From positions 1 to 64,000 of the forward strand of contig JAEUWI010000038.1 of assembly GCA_016791475.1 (NCBI GenBank): a stretch of DNA of 64,000 bases, given 5' to 3'. The position numbers and the translations under genes are program-made. Below the pieces are notes generated by a model. It was not told where the DNA came from, made no database searches, and was given only the letters and a program-made list of their open reading frames with translations. The DNA is from Candidatus Hydrogenedentota bacterium. GTDB lineage: Bacteria > Hydrogenedentota > Hydrogenedentia > Hydrogenedentales > JAEUWI01. Below are positions 7,873 through 17,559 of the stretch, in pieces; position 1 is the stretch's first letter, and each line of letters opens with the position of its first letter.

Positions 7873-9777
7873 CTACATATCCGACATCGTCCTCGGCGGC
7901 CAGGCGGCGCGGAGGGCGTTGAGCACGGCGAGCACGTCGATCACTTCCTGGCATATCGCGCCTTCCACGGGACTGAGCATCCCCACGGAGGCAAAGGCCA
8001 TACCCGCGAGGCTGAGCACCATGCCGCCCACGGCGGTCTGAAGGGCGATGCTCCGCATGCGCTTGCTGATGTGGAGGAACTCGTCGATCTTGCGCAGGGA
8101 GTTGTCCATCACCACCACGCCCGCCGCTTCGGCCGTCACATCGCTACCCTGGCCGATGGCGAGGCCCACGGTGGCGGCCATCATGGCGGGGGCGTCGTTG
8201 ATGCCGTCCCCGACGTACAGGGTCCTGGCGCGCTTTGTCTCGTCGCGCACAATGGCGAGCTTTTCTTCCGGACTTTTTTGCGCGTGGATATCGGTAATGC
8301 CCACTTCCTTCGCGAGATAGTGAACTTCGGATTCGCGGTCACCGGACACGATCATGAGCCGGTTGAACTGGTGACGCGGGCCGAGGTGCTTCATGAAGGA
8401 GTGGCTGTCGGAGCGGGGTGCGTCGCGGAAGCGATAGACGGCGGCAAAGGCGCCCCCGACGGCCACCACGCACTCCAGGCCCTCTCCCGCGCCGGGCATG
8501 TGCTCCTGGCCAGTGACAGCGATGTTGGCGAGCTTCTTTCGGCTGGTAATCAAGACTTCCTGGCCGGAAACTCTCCCGCGCAGGCCCTGGCCGGGGTGCT
8601 CGCTTACTTCTGTCGCGTCTATGTCTTCTCCGCCGAGTTTTTCAGCGGCCTTAAGGATCGCGCTGGCCAGCGGGTGCTTGGAATAGCGCTCCAGGCCCGC
8701 CGCGAGAGCAAGCACGGTAGGCGCGTCAAAGCCCGGCGCCACGATCTGTTCAACCAGCGCGGGCTCGCCGTAGGTCAGTGTGCCCGTCTTGTCGAAAATG
8801 GCCGTGCGACACTTGGCGATCTGCTCCAGCACCACGGGACTCTTCACGATGATCGCCCGGCGCGCGCAAAGCGAAATGGAGCCGATGATGGCCACGGGAA
8901 TCCCGATGAGCAGCGGACACGGCGTGGCGATGACGAGCACGGCGAGAAAGCGCGTGGCGTCGCCGCTGAAACCCCAGGCCAGGAGCGCCACGGCCACCGC
9001 AATCGGCGTGTAGACCGCGCCAAGTTGATCGCCGAGCCGACGCATCTGCGGGCGGGTCGCCTCGGACTCGCGCATGACCGACATGATCCGGGCATACCGG
9101 GAATCCGCCGCGCGCTGGGTCGCGCGAATGGTCAACGCCACTTCGCCGTTGATGGAGCCGGAGATAACCGACGAACCAATCGTCTTCGTAATCTGAAAGG
9201 GCTCGCCCGTGAGGTAGGATTCATCCATCACGCCGCGCCCTTCGATCACATCGCCGTCCACGGGGCAGATCTCGTGCGGGTAGACCACCACTATATCACC
9301 GGGCTCCAGCGATTCCAGTGCGGCGTCGGCGATGCCATCCGGCCCGCGCCGGTGCGCGATGGAAGGCATGCGCTTCGCCAAAGCCGCCAGCACGGAGGAG
9401 GCGCTGCGCAAAGCATAGGCCTCCAGCGCCTCGCCGCCGGATAACATCAGCACGATGATGGCGCCAGCCAGGTATTCGCCCAGAAACACGGACGTGGTAA
9501 TGGAGATGCCGCCCAGCAGATCGGAGCCGAATTCACCCCGCAGGAATTTTTTGAAGAGATCGATGACCTGCGGCACACCACCCACGATGAGGCAGAGAAT
9601 CAGGGGCGCATTCACTACGGACGATGAGGCTTCCGTCGCCAATCGCATTACCGCGTAGGCCGCGATGCAAATCAGGGCCATCACAGCGGTGCCCGTGGTG
9701 CGAAAACGCTCCGATCCAAAGAGTTGCCGAAACGCGCTCGGCGTTCCGGTCGTATCCCCCGTCGCATGCTCAGTCAT
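7873..9777 (-). CDS. Heavy-metal translocating P1B-type ATPase
   Basis: Inner-membrane cation pump of 634 residues. Visible P-type hallmarks: actuator [12 protein letters not shown]; metal-site helix [16 protein letters not shown]; phosphorylation motif [11 protein letters not shown] with the aspartate at residue 329; the SKHPLA motif of P1B nucleotide-binding domains; hinge [10 protein letters not shown]. The last helix carries [13 protein letters not shown]. No N-terminal HMA domain or CxxC motif is present, so this is a short form; the length matches other P1B pumps without metal-binding domains. The CPL signature covers several metals (Zn, Cd, Co, Mn types), and substrate cannot be read from the sequence. 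It is transcribed away from the chemosensory operon and converges on the CPxCG gene. No metal regulator gene is adjacent. Confidence 0.93.
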   Translation of the reverse strand: MTEHATGDTTGTPSAFRQLFGSERFRTTGTAVMALICIAAYAVMRLATEASSSVVNAPLILCLIVGGVPQVIDLFKKFLRGEFGSDLLGGISITTSVFLGEYLAGAIIVLMLSGGEALEAYALRSASSVLAALAKRMPSIAHRRGPDGIADAALESLEPGDIVVVYPHEICPVDGDVIEGRGVMDESYLTGEPFQITKTIGSSVISGSINGEVALTIRATQRAADSRYARIMSVMRESEATRPQMRRLGDQLGAVYTPIAVAVALLAWGFSGDATRFLAVLVIATPCPLLIGIPVAIIGSISLCARRAIIVKSPVVLEQIAKCRTAIFDKTGTLTYGEPALVEQIVAPGFDAPTVLALAAGLERYSKHPLASAILKAAEKLGGEDIDATEVSEHPGQGLRGRVSGQEVLITSRKKLANIAVTGQEHMPGAGEGLECVVAVGGAFAAVYRFRDAPRSDSHSFMKHLGPRHQFNRLMIVSGDRESEVHYLAKEVGITDIHAQKSPEEKLAIVRDETKRARTLYVGDGINDAPAMMAATVGLAIGQGSDVTAEAAGVVVMDNSLRKIDEFLHISKRMRSIALQTAVGGMVLSLAGMAFASVGMLSPVEGAICQEVIDVLAVLNALRAAWPPRTMSDM

Positions 9778-10178
9778 CGGGTCCCCGGCTTTCTAGAAGT
9801 GTGAGGCGGTTGTCGGATCCCGGCCGGGCACGGAAGCCCCGGCCCGAACCTCCCCAATCATAGCGTATTTCCGTACCCCCGAGCGATTTCACCCCTGGCC
9901 GGCGGGGTGGACCTCGTAATTCAATTGTTCAAGTTTCTCATTCTGGTTTTCGCATTTGTTTCACTTCCCTATTGCGCCCGCGACCCCTATCCGAGAAAAA
10001 ATTCAAGCAGACCAGGGCAAATGGGGTAAATCCCGCATATTTTCGATTATTTTTGGTGCGATGAGCCGAAGAATATGCTATGGTAGCAACGGTATCTATA
10101 TAGTCTATAGATTCAAATAAACTTGTGTATGGCGTATCACACAATTGGGCAGCCTGCGATAATCGAGGAGCGGACCGT
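9778..10178. other. Divergent intergenic region, P-type ATPase / chemosensory operon
   Basis: About 400 bp without a gene, AT-richer from 9940 on. A short perfect dyad ATCTATA-TAGTC-TATAGAT lies at 10094-10112, about 67 bp before the cheW start, and a TATGCT at about 10075 could be a -10 element. Promoters for both flanking genes must lie here, but I cannot place them confidently. Confidence 0.5.
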
Positions 10179-10643
10179 ATGGAAGACGCAGAACGCGCTG
10201 TAGTCTTTTCCGTTGACGCACGGCGATTTGCCGTCTCCGCCGCCTGTGTCGATTTTGTCACTCGGGCGGTCGCGCTCACCCCCCTGCCCAATGCGCCGGA
10301 TATCGTCGCGGGCCTCGTCAATGTACGAGGTGTCATCATGCCCGTCGTCAGCGTCCGACGCCGTTCGGGCATCCCCGATCGTCCCCTCTCGTCGGGAGAC
10401 TACTTCATCGTCGCCCGCACACCCCGTCGCTCGCTGGCGCTCATTGCCGACGCCATTCTGGGTCTCTTCCCATTTCGCGCGGAGGACTTTTCCGCGACGG
10501 CGGAGGTCCTGCGGGGCGTACCCCATCTGGGCGGTATCCTCCAGGACCCCGATGGATTGATACTTATCCACGACCTTGAGCGCTTCCTCTCGCTGGAGGA
10601 AGAGCAGTTCCTCGACGTCGCGCTGGCGGGCCACACGTCATGA
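10179..10643 (+). CDS. CheW-like chemosensory coupling protein (WspB-like position)
   Basis: Single CheW domain of 154 residues: AVVFSVDARRFAVSAACVDFV, then LPNAPDIVAGLVNVRGVIMPVVSVRRR (the conserved GLVNVRG turn), then GVPHLGGILQDPDGLILIHDLERFL. CheW proteins couple receptors to CheA at the membrane. The ATG at 10179 is preceded by GAGGAG eight bases upstream; an earlier GTG at 10125 would add 18 poorly conserved residues. First gene of a seven-gene, same-strand chemosensory operon; its 3' end overlaps cheR by 4 bp (ATGA). The preceding cheW of a cheW-cheR-cheW trio corresponds to wspB in Wsp systems. Confidence 0.88.
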   Translation: MEDAERAVVFSVDARRFAVSAACVDFVTRAVALTPLPNAPDIVAGLVNVRGVIMPVVSVRRRSGIPDRPLSSGDYFIVARTPRRSLALIADAILGLFPFRAEDFSATAEVLRGVPHLGGILQDPDGLILIHDLERFLSLEEEQFLDVALAGHTS

Positions 10644-12112
10644 ACGCCCCCCTGACGGATCAGCTCCTCTCCCGCGCGAGCGCCTGGCTCACGGAAGCCA
10701 TCGGTCTCCATTTCCCACCGGCGCGGTGGCGCGATCTGCGGCGCGGCATCGCTTCGGCCGCGCCGGCGCTTGGCTTTCGGTGCCCGCTCGATTGCACGGA
10801 ATGGATCGCCCAGGGACGACTGAGCCCCGAGCAGCTTGATCGTCTCGCGCCCCATCTGACCGTCAGTGAGACCTACTTCTTCCGCGATACGGCCCTCTTC
10901 CAATACTTGGAAAGTGTGCTGCTTCCCGATTTGATCCAGAAGAAGCGCGCCGGTGGGATGGGGCTGCGTCTCTGGTGCGCCGGGTGCTGCACGGGTGAGG
11001 AGGCCTACTCTCTCGCCATTCTCCTCCACCGCCTCATTCCCGATCTCCCCCGATGGAACCTATCCCTGCTGGCGACCGACATCAACGTCGACGCCCTGGC
11101 GAAGGCGCGGGAGGGCTGCTACAGCCTCTGGTCCTTCCGGGGCACTTCCGCCTGGAATGACACCCGCTATTTCACAGCCGGCCCCGGTAAGTGTTTCACG
11201 GTTCGCCCCGAAGTCCGCGCCGCCGTTCGTTTCGAATCCCTCAATCTGGCAAGTTCCGACTACCCTTCGCTCCTCAACGGAACCTCCAACATCGACGTGC
11301 TGATCTGTCGGAACGTGCTCATGTATTTCGAGCCCGGGGCGGCCAACCGCGCCATGGCGCGGCTGGCCGACGCCATCTCGGAAGAAGGATGGCTCATCGT
11401 AGCCCCTTCGGAACTCCCGCTCGTGGACAAAGCTCAGTTCGCGCCGGTCCACAGGGAAAGCACGATCCTCCACCAGAAATCCGGCCTGCGACTCCACACA
11501 CCCGTGCCGCCACCCATTGCGAAGCCCTTCCCGAGGCCTGCCCACCGCCCTGTTCCACCCGCGCGGCCCGCGGCAAACCCGAATGCCTCCCCCGTGGACC
11601 GCGCGGACGCAGAGTTCGCCCTGAGCAACGCCGAGGACCTCTTTGCGGCCCATCAGCACGAGGCCGCCTGGGACATCGCGGTAACCTTCACCGGGGAAAG
11701 TCCCGCCCGAGTAAGGGCGATGCGCCTGCTGGCGCGAATTTGCGCCGATCAGGGTCGCCTCGCGGAAGCACAGGACTGGTGCGACAGAATCATCGCGGAG
11801 GATCGCGTGGACCCCGCGGGCTACTATCTCCGCGCCCTCGTCCTCCGGGAGCGGGGACTCCATATCGAAGCGGGTGACGCCCTCCGACAGACCCTCTATC
11901 TCGACCCCGACTTCATCATCGCCCATTTCACGCTCGGGGCGCTTGCCCACGCCAGGGGCGATGCCGCCACGGCGGCGCGGCACTGGCGAAACACCATCCG
12001 GCTCCTGGGCCGTTGCGCCCCGGAGGCGTCCGTACCCGAGTCCGACGGACTCTCCGCCGCCCGTCTGCTGGACATCGTAGAAAGTCTGATGGAAAGGGAG
12101 GTGGCGATATGA
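10640..12112 (+). CDS. cheR: CheR-type receptor methyltransferase with C-terminal TPRs (WspC-like)
   Basis: S-adenosylmethionine-dependent glutamate methyltransferase acting on chemoreceptors. Residues 1-275 hold the CheR fold: LTVSETYFFRD, the SAM motif LWCAGCCTGEEAYSLAI near residue 111, and ICRNVLMYF near residue 221. A proline-rich linker (about 285-320) leads to tetratricopeptide-like helices (about 330-445: VDPAGYYLRALVLRERG, DPDFIIAHFTLGALAHARG). CheR with C-terminal TPRs is typical of WspC/FrzF-type alternative chemosensory systems rather than flagellar ones. Overlaps the genes on both sides by 4 bp, so translation is probably coupled. Confidence 0.93.
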   Translation: MNAPLTDQLLSRASAWLTEAIGLHFPPARWRDLRRGIASAAPALGFRCPLDCTEWIAQGRLSPEQLDRLAPHLTVSETYFFRDTALFQYLESVLLPDLIQKKRAGGMGLRLWCAGCCTGEEAYSLAILLHRLIPDLPRWNLSLLATDINVDALAKAREGCYSLWSFRGTSAWNDTRYFTAGPGKCFTVRPEVRAAVRFESLNLASSDYPSLLNGTSNIDVLICRNVLMYFEPGAANRAMARLADAISEEGWLIVAPSELPLVDKAQFAPVHRESTILHQKSGLRLHTPVPPPIAKPFPRPAHRPVPPARPAANPNASPVDRADAEFALSNAEDLFAAHQHEAAWDIAVTFTGESPARVRAMRLLARICADQGRLAEAQDWCDRIIAEDRVDPAGYYLRALVLRERGLHIEAGDALRQTLYLDPDFIIAHFTLGALAHARGDAATAARHWRNTIRLLGRCAPEASVPESDGLSAARLLDIVESLMEREVAI

Positions 12113-12648
12113 CCGTGGAACCGGGCCCCCCCGAGGAGCAGGCTATCCTCGAAAGGCGCGCGCGCGAGCTCGCGCGGCGGCCCCGAGGCGACGCCGACAC
12201 CGGCGCACGACTGGAAATCGTGGAATTCACCATGGCCCACGAGCGCTATGGCGTGGAGTCCCGATTCGTCCGGGAAGTTTACCCCCTGCGCGAGTTGACG
12301 CCCATTCCAGGCACGCCGCCCTTCGTCCTGGGTATCGTGAACTTGCGCGGCCACGTCATCTCCCTTGTGGACCTGAAGCGATTCTTCTCCTTACCGGAAA
12401 AAGGACTCTCGGACATAAACCACGTCGTGCTGTTGTCCTCCACGGAAATGGAATTCGGCATTCTGGCGGATACCCTGCGCGGCGTGCGCAGCCTCCCCGC
12501 GGGCGAACTTCAGCACGAACTGCCCACCTTCACGGGCCGAAGAAGGGACTACCTCCTCGGCGTGGCCCGAGACGGAACCGTGGTGCTCGACGCGCGGCGG
12601 ATTCTGGGCGACCCGGATATCGTCATTCGTGATCACGGAACCGACTAG
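12109..12648 (+). CDS. Second CheW-like coupling protein (WspD-like position)
   Basis: A 179-residue CheW domain protein with a charged, Arg/Glu-rich N-terminal extension of about 35 residues before the domain (VEFTMAHERYGVESRFVREVYPL, then IPGTPPFVLGIVNLRGHVISLVDLKRFF). The GIVNLRG motif is intact. The ATG at 12109 overlaps the cheR stop (ATGA) and has GGGAGG upstream, deciding it over the in-frame upstream ATG. Two different CheW proteins flanking a TPR-CheR reproduces wspB-wspC-wspD order. Confidence 0.9.
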   Translation: MTVEPGPPEEQAILERRARELARRPRGDADTGARLEIVEFTMAHERYGVESRFVREVYPLRELTPIPGTPPFVLGIVNLRGHVISLVDLKRFFSLPEKGLSDINHVVLLSSTEMEFGILADTLRGVRSLPAGELQHELPTFTGRRRDYLLGVARDGTVVLDARRILGDPDIVIRDHGTD

Positions 12649-12653
12649 CAGGC

Positions 12654-12691
12654 GTCGCGGGCGCACTCGGGGTCAAACCCCGGACCGCGAC
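12654..12691. other. Two-tier hairpin between cheW2 and mcp
   Basis: Outer stem GTCGCGG / CCGCGAC (12654-12660 with 12685-12691) and inner stem CGGGGT / ACCCCG (12668-12673 with 12677-12682). No T-run follows, so it is not a canonical intrinsic terminator; it could be an RNA processing or attenuation structure. It sits in the only sizeable gap (133 bp) of the chemosensory operon. Confidence 0.6.
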
Positions 12692-12781
12692 CCGGCCCTG
12701 ATATTTATGCATTCAATGTTGCGGTGAGCAGGCACTGAACGGGCCAACAGTGGGCCCCGGCAGATCAATGGAGCGGGAATC

Positions 12782-14257
12782 ATGACAATCGGAACTCGGG
12801 TACTCAGCGGGTACGTCGTCGTACTCGCCCTTTCCACCCTCGCAAGCGCCGGTGGAGTCTGGGCCATCACCGAGGCGCGCGACGCCTACTCGGAGTTTAT
12901 CGACAAGGACTCGGCAATGCATCAGCGCGCCATTTCCCTGAGTATGCACGCCCAATTGCAGAGCTCGGCGTTTCGGGGATACCTGCTCTACCGGGATCCC
13001 GCCATGCTCGATGCCTGGAAGGGCGCGATCCAGGACTTTGACCGCGATCTGGCCGGGCTCGGCAAAATGGTGGACGATCCGGCCGACACCTCCACCCTCG
13101 GCGAGATTGAAACGGGGGCGCGGCTCTGGCGGGATCTTCAGGAAAAGCAGCTACAGACCGTCAACTCAGAAGCCGCCGGGGTCGGCCCGCCGGTCGGCGA
13201 ACTGGACGACCAGCGCACCAACGCAAGCGACGCGATCCGGACGCAGGTGGAAACCTTCATCGCCCACCGCACCAGCGAACTGGCGGATTCCAGAAAGCAT
13301 CTGGAGGAGGCCATCGCCCAGGTTGTAACCCTCCTCCTGATTCTGGCCGCCGCCGCCCTCGTCACGGGACTCGCCACCTCCATCTGGACCACCCGCTCCG
13401 TTTCTCGGGCGCTGCGCGACGTCATCGGCCGCCTCGCAAGCTCCACCGCGGAGATCTCCGCCATGACCCGCCAGGTCGCCTCCAGCGCCGCGGAGACGGC
13501 CGCCGCCGTCAGCGAAACGACCAGCACCGTCGAGGAAGTAAAGCAGACCGCTTCCGTCTCCGCCAGCAAGGCCCGCTCCGTCTCGCAGATCGCCCAGCGC
13601 TCGGTGGAAATATCCGATGGCGGGCAGAAAGCCGCGGACGACTCGCTCCACGGGATGCAGGCCATTCGCAAGCAAATGGATACGATCGCCCAGTGCGTGA
13701 TACGCCTGAGCGAACAGGGCCAGGCCATAGGCGAAATCATCGCCACGGTAAACGACCTGGCGGATCAGACCAACCTCCTCGCGGTCAATGCCTCGATCGA
13801 AGCGGCTCGCGCGGGAGAATACGGGCGGGGATTCGGCGTGGTCGCCCAGGAAGTGAAGAGCCTGGCGGATCAATCCAAACTGGCCACGGCCCAGGTGAGG
13901 ACCATTCTCGGCGAAGTTCAGCGCGCCACCGGCTCCGCGGTCATGGCCGCGGAGCAGGGCAACAAGGCCGTGGATGCCGGCGTCCAGCAGGCCGGCACCG
14001 TGGGCGCCGCCATCCAGCAGCTTGCGGCGAGCATCGCGGACTCCGCCTTATCGGCCGCACAGATCGCCGCATCCAGCCAGCAGCAACTGGCCGGGATGGA
14101 CCAAGTCGCCCTGGCCATGGAAAACATCAGCCAGGCCAGCAAGCAGAACGCCGCCGGCACCGGCCAGGCGCAAAGCGCCGCGGAAGATTTGAAGCTGCTC
14201 GCCGAACGCCTGCGCCTGCTGATCGAGAAAGGCACACCGGCGACTGCGGTTCACTGA
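12782..14257 (+). CDS. Methyl-accepting chemotaxis protein (WspA-like role)
   Basis: Transmembrane receptor of 491 residues. TM1 at about residues 7-28, a periplasmic helical sensor of about 150 residues (29-180), TM2 at about 181-205, then a cytoplasmic signalling domain with the conserved hairpin tip (NDLADQTNLLAVNASIEAARAGE) near residues 325-350. After TM2 only a HAMP first-helix-like segment (RSVSRALRDVIGRL) is seen before Ala/Ser-rich signalling helices, so a full HAMP domain appears absent. Lies between the second cheW and cheA; in Wsp operons the receptor gene comes first instead. No C-terminal CheR-docking pentapeptide is evident (ends in TPATAVH). Confidence 0.93.
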   Translation: MTIGTRVLSGYVVVLALSTLASAGGVWAITEARDAYSEFIDKDSAMHQRAISLSMHAQLQSSAFRGYLLYRDPAMLDAWKGAIQDFDRDLAGLGKMVDDPADTSTLGEIETGARLWRDLQEKQLQTVNSEAAGVGPPVGELDDQRTNASDAIRTQVETFIAHRTSELADSRKHLEEAIAQVVTLLLILAAAALVTGLATSIWTTRSVSRALRDVIGRLASSTAEISAMTRQVASSAAETAAAVSETTSTVEEVKQTASVSASKARSVSQIAQRSVEISDGGQKAADDSLHGMQAIRKQMDTIAQCVIRLSEQGQAIGEIIATVNDLADQTNLLAVNASIEAARAGEYGRGFGVVAQEVKSLADQSKLATAQVRTILGEVQRATGSAVMAAEQGNKAVDAGVQQAGTVGAAIQQLAASIADSALSAAQIAASSQQQLAGMDQVALAMENISQASKQNAAGTGQAQSAAEDLKLLAERLRLLIEKGTPATAVH

Positions 14258-14273
14258 GCAAAAGGCGGGGCCC

Positions 14274-16481
14274 ATGGGTATGAACGAGCGCGAGTTTCTG
14301 AAACGGCTGATGGCGACCTTCCAACAGGAGGCGCGGGAGCTGCTTGATGCCATGTCGCAGGGCCTCGTGCGCCTGGAATCCAACCCGGACGACACGGAAG
14401 CCGTCGAAACCGTATTCCGCGACGCCCACAGCCTCAAGGGCGCCGCGCGGGCCGTGAATCTCAATGAAGTCGCGCGGCACTGCCACCGGCTGGAGGATGT
14501 GTTCTCCGATTGGAAGCACGCACGGCGTCCAACGTCACCGCAGGTCTTTGACGCCCTCCACCGTTCCATCGACGCGCTCCAGCGGGCGGTGGCGGCCATC
14601 GATCCCGTCGATGGCGCCAGCGGCTACAACGCCGGCGATGCCCTCCGCGATCTGGACATCGCCCTCAATGCGGAACCTGAACCGGAGCCCGCCGAGCGGG
14701 AAACACCACCCGCGGCCCCCCCTCCCCTCGCGGCGGAGGCCGCCGAAGCCCCCCAACCCGCTCCACCCCGCGCCGAACCGGTCGGACGCCTCCCCCGTGC
14801 CGACACCGTCCGCATTCCAGCCGCGCGGATGGACACGATTCTGCTCCGCAGCGAAGAACTCACCGGCATCAAGTTGGCCGCCGTGGAGCGCGCCGCCGAT
14901 CTCGCCCAATTGGGCAGCCTGGTGCGGGAGTGGACTCGCGAAGCACCCGCGCGGGACGCGACCGACGATGTCACCGGCGCGGCGATTGTCCACAGGCTTT
15001 CCACCGCCGCGCGGGAGGCCGATCGCGACCAGCGGGCCTTTTCCGCCATGCTGGAGAGCCTGCTGTCGGAACTCAAGCAGGCCCTGATGCTGCCCGTGGG
15101 AACCTTGCTCGAAGGGATGCCCAAGCTGGTGCGCGACCTCGCCCGGGATCAGGGCAAGGACATCGAAGTCACCTTGGAAGGCGAACACATCGAGGTGGAC
15201 CGGCGGGTCCTCGAAGAGCTTCGCGCGCCGGTGGTACATATCGTAAGAAATTGCGTCGACCACGCGATCGAGACGCCCGCGGCCCGCCGGGAGAAGAACA
15301 AACCTCCACGGGGCGGCATAGCCATCCGCGCCGCGCAGCTCGAAAACCGCTACTTCGAGCTGAGGATTCGCGACGACGGACGGGGTTTCGACACCAGAGC
15401 CCTGCGCGCGGCCGCCTTGCGCTCTGGAATTCTTGCGCCGGAGGAGGATGCATCGCCGAATCGGGAAGACCCGGCCGTGCTGGCCTTTCACTCGGGCGTC
15501 TCCACAAGCCCCATACTCACCGACGTATCGGGGCGGGGTCTGGGTCTCGCAATCGTGCGCAACAAGGTCGAGCGGCTGGGGGGGACCGTGGAATTATCCG
15601 TGCCCGCGGGCGGTGGCGCGGAGATCGCACTTCGGGTCCCCATTACCCTGGCGACCTTTCGCGGCGTGCTCGTGAAGTGCGGCGAACACACCTTTTTGCT
15701 GCCGACCCACAGTGTCCGCCGGGTTCTCCGGGTCCGGCCCGGCACCCTGGAAAGCGCCGAGGGCAAGGAAATCCTCCGCGTCAACGACGAACTACTCGCT
15801 CTGGCCCGCCTGAATCGGATTCTGGGCCTGGCGGAGTCTCGCAAAGACCTCGCGGACGAACGCCCCCACTGCGCCCTCGTCGTCGAAGCCGCAAACCGCC
15901 GCCTGGCCCTGCTGGTCGATGAAGTTGTCGCGGAGCAGGAAGTTCTCGTAAAAAGCCTGGGAAGACAACTCGCCCGCGTCCGCCACATCGCGGGTGCGGC
16001 CGTGCTCGGCGGCGGCGCCCTGGTCCCGATCCTGCACCTCCCCGACATTATCCATACCGCCATCCACGGTGGCGGCGCTGGCGGCGCCACCGCGCCCGAA
16101 CCCGCCGCCGAAAGGCGGGCGTTCAACGTGCTGCTGGCGGAGGACTCCATCACCGCCCGCACCCTGCTGAAGACGATCCTGGAAACAGCCGGCTATTTCG
16201 TTTTCCCCGCCGTCGATGGGGCGGAAGCGTGGGCCACGATCCGCACCAACAAAATCGACATCGTCGTCTCCGACGTGGAAATGCCACGCATGAACGGCTT
16301 TGAACTTACCGCGCGAATCCGCGCGGACCGGGAACTGGGCACAATTCCCGTCATTCTTGTCACCGCCCTCGAGTCCCGAGAGGACCGCGAGCGCGGCATC
16401 GAGGCGGGCGCCAATGCCTACATCGTCAAGAGCAGCTTCGACCAGAGCAATCTCTTCGAAGCGATAAAGCGACTCCTCTAG
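14274..16481 (+). CDS. cheA: CheA histidine kinase with C-terminal receiver domain (WspE-like)
   Basis: Hybrid chemosensory kinase of 735 residues. Hpt domain at the N-terminus with phospho-accepting His52 in DAHSLKGAAR. An Ala/Pro/Glu-rich linker (about 135-185) stands where a P2 domain would be in flagellar CheA. Then dimerisation helices, ATPase with N-box HIVRNCVDHAIE near residue 322, DDGRGFD, and GRGLGLAIVRNKVERLGG; a CheW-like P5 domain (FRGVLVKCGEHTFLLP); and a receiver domain from about residue 618 with phospho-accepting Asp667 in VVSDVEMPRMNGFE. CheA-REC fusions without P2 are typical of WspE/FrzE-type systems. Starts 16 bp after the receptor gene; cheB follows 11 bp later. Confidence 0.95.
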   Translation: MGMNEREFLKRLMATFQQEARELLDAMSQGLVRLESNPDDTEAVETVFRDAHSLKGAARAVNLNEVARHCHRLEDVFSDWKHARRPTSPQVFDALHRSIDALQRAVAAIDPVDGASGYNAGDALRDLDIALNAEPEPEPAERETPPAAPPPLAAEAAEAPQPAPPRAEPVGRLPRADTVRIPAARMDTILLRSEELTGIKLAAVERAADLAQLGSLVREWTREAPARDATDDVTGAAIVHRLSTAAREADRDQRAFSAMLESLLSELKQALMLPVGTLLEGMPKLVRDLARDQGKDIEVTLEGEHIEVDRRVLEELRAPVVHIVRNCVDHAIETPAARREKNKPPRGGIAIRAAQLENRYFELRIRDDGRGFDTRALRAAALRSGILAPEEDASPNREDPAVLAFHSGVSTSPILTDVSGRGLGLAIVRNKVERLGGTVELSVPAGGGAEIALRVPITLATFRGVLVKCGEHTFLLPTHSVRRVLRVRPGTLESAEGKEILRVNDELLALARLNRILGLAESRKDLADERPHCALVVEAANRRLALLVDEVVAEQEVLVKSLGRQLARVRHIAGAAVLGGGALVPILHLPDIIHTAIHGGGAGGATAPEPAAERRAFNVLLAEDSITARTLLKTILETAGYFVFPAVDGAEAWATIRTNKIDIVVSDVEMPRMNGFELTARIRADRELGTIPVILVTALESREDRERGIEAGANAYIVKSSFDQSNLFEAIKRLL

Positions 16482-16492
16482 AAAGGCTTCAC

Positions 16493-17539
16493 GTGGTCAG
16501 TATCCTGATAGTCGATGATACCCTGGTTGTCCGGGAGCTGCTGAGTTATATCCTCGGCTCCACCCCGGGCGTGACCATTGCCGGCACGGCGGCGAACGGC
16601 AGGGAAGCGCTGGAGGCCATCGCCACGCTCCGCCCGGACATTGTCACCATGGATATCAACATGCCCGGGATGAACGGCTTCGAGACCACCCGCAGGATCA
16701 TGGAGACCTGCCCCCTCCCCATCATCATCGTCAGCGGAAGCTGGAAAACCGACGAAGTCGCCACCACGTTTCGCGCCCTGGAGGCCGGCGCGGTCGCGGT
16801 GGTCGCACGGCCGCCGGGGATCGGCCATCCCGATCACAAATATGCCGCCGCGGAGCTCGTGCAGACCGTTCTCGCCATGGCCGAGGTTCGCGTCGTCCGG
16901 CGTTGGCCCAGGGCCGCCGCACAGACCCCCACCACCTTCCAGCCGGATCGCCCCACCGCCCCCGCAAGCCGCAAGCAAATCGATATGGTGGCCGTGGGCG
17001 CGTCCACGGGCGGCCCGGTCGTCATACAATCCTTCTTGAAATCCCTGCCGGAGAACTTCTCCATACCCATTCTCATCGTGCAGCACATGGCCGGCGGCTT
17101 CATCCAGGGCTTCGTGGAATGGCTCGCCCACACCTGCGGAAGGCCCGTGCTGCTCGGGGGCCATGGCGCATTTCTCGTGCGGGGTCACGCCTATGTCGCG
17201 CCCGATGGGCACCAGATGGGCGTCGACGCGTGCGGTCGGCTTCGCCTCGGCGCACCGGAACCCGAAAACGGCTTCGCACCATCCGTCTCCTATCTCTTTC
17301 GTTCCGTCGCCGAGGTCTACGGACTTCGATCCGCCGCCATTCTGCTTTCCGGCATGGGGATCGATGGCGCGGCGGAACTCAAGCACCTCAACGACATCGG
17401 CGCCCTGACCTTCGCACAGGATGAAGAAAGCGCCGTCATTTATGGGATGCCCGGCGAGGCAAAACGCCTCGGCGCGGCTCAGTACATATTACCGCCGCAG
17501 AAAATTGCGACAACACTGGCGTCGTTATCCCAACCGTAA
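16493..17539 (+). CDS. cheB: CheB receptor methylesterase (WspF-like)
   Basis: Removes methyl groups from receptor glutamates, opposing CheR. Receiver domain at residues 1-125 with Asp54 in VTMDINMPGMNGFE; linker; esterase domain from about residue 160 with the catalytic set Ser171 (GASTGGP), His198 (VQHM) and Asp291 (SGMGIDGA). All expected catalytic residues are present and the 348-residue length is normal. The GTG start at 16493 is chosen because the domain begins immediately (VSILIVDDT) and the spacing to cheA is 11 bp. Confidence 0.96.
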   Translation: MVSILIVDDTLVVRELLSYILGSTPGVTIAGTAANGREALEAIATLRPDIVTMDINMPGMNGFETTRRIMETCPLPIIIVSGSWKTDEVATTFRALEAGAVAVVARPPGIGHPDHKYAAAELVQTVLAMAEVRVVRRWPRAAAQTPTTFQPDRPTAPASRKQIDMVAVGASTGGPVVIQSFLKSLPENFSIPILIVQHMAGGFIQGFVEWLAHTCGRPVLLGGHGAFLVRGHAYVAPDGHQMGVDACGRLRLGAPEPENGFAPSVSYLFRSVAEVYGLRSAAILLSGMGIDGAAELKHLNDIGALTFAQDEESAVIYGMPGEAKRLGAAQYILPPQKIATTLASLSQP

Positions 17540-17559
17540 CGCCGGAAGGAAGTACAATC

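Noticed and set aside
7864..9444. A 526-codon plus-strand frame opposite the P-type ATPase gene
   Set aside because: Antisense shadow; the minus-strand gene has all P-type ATPase motifs.
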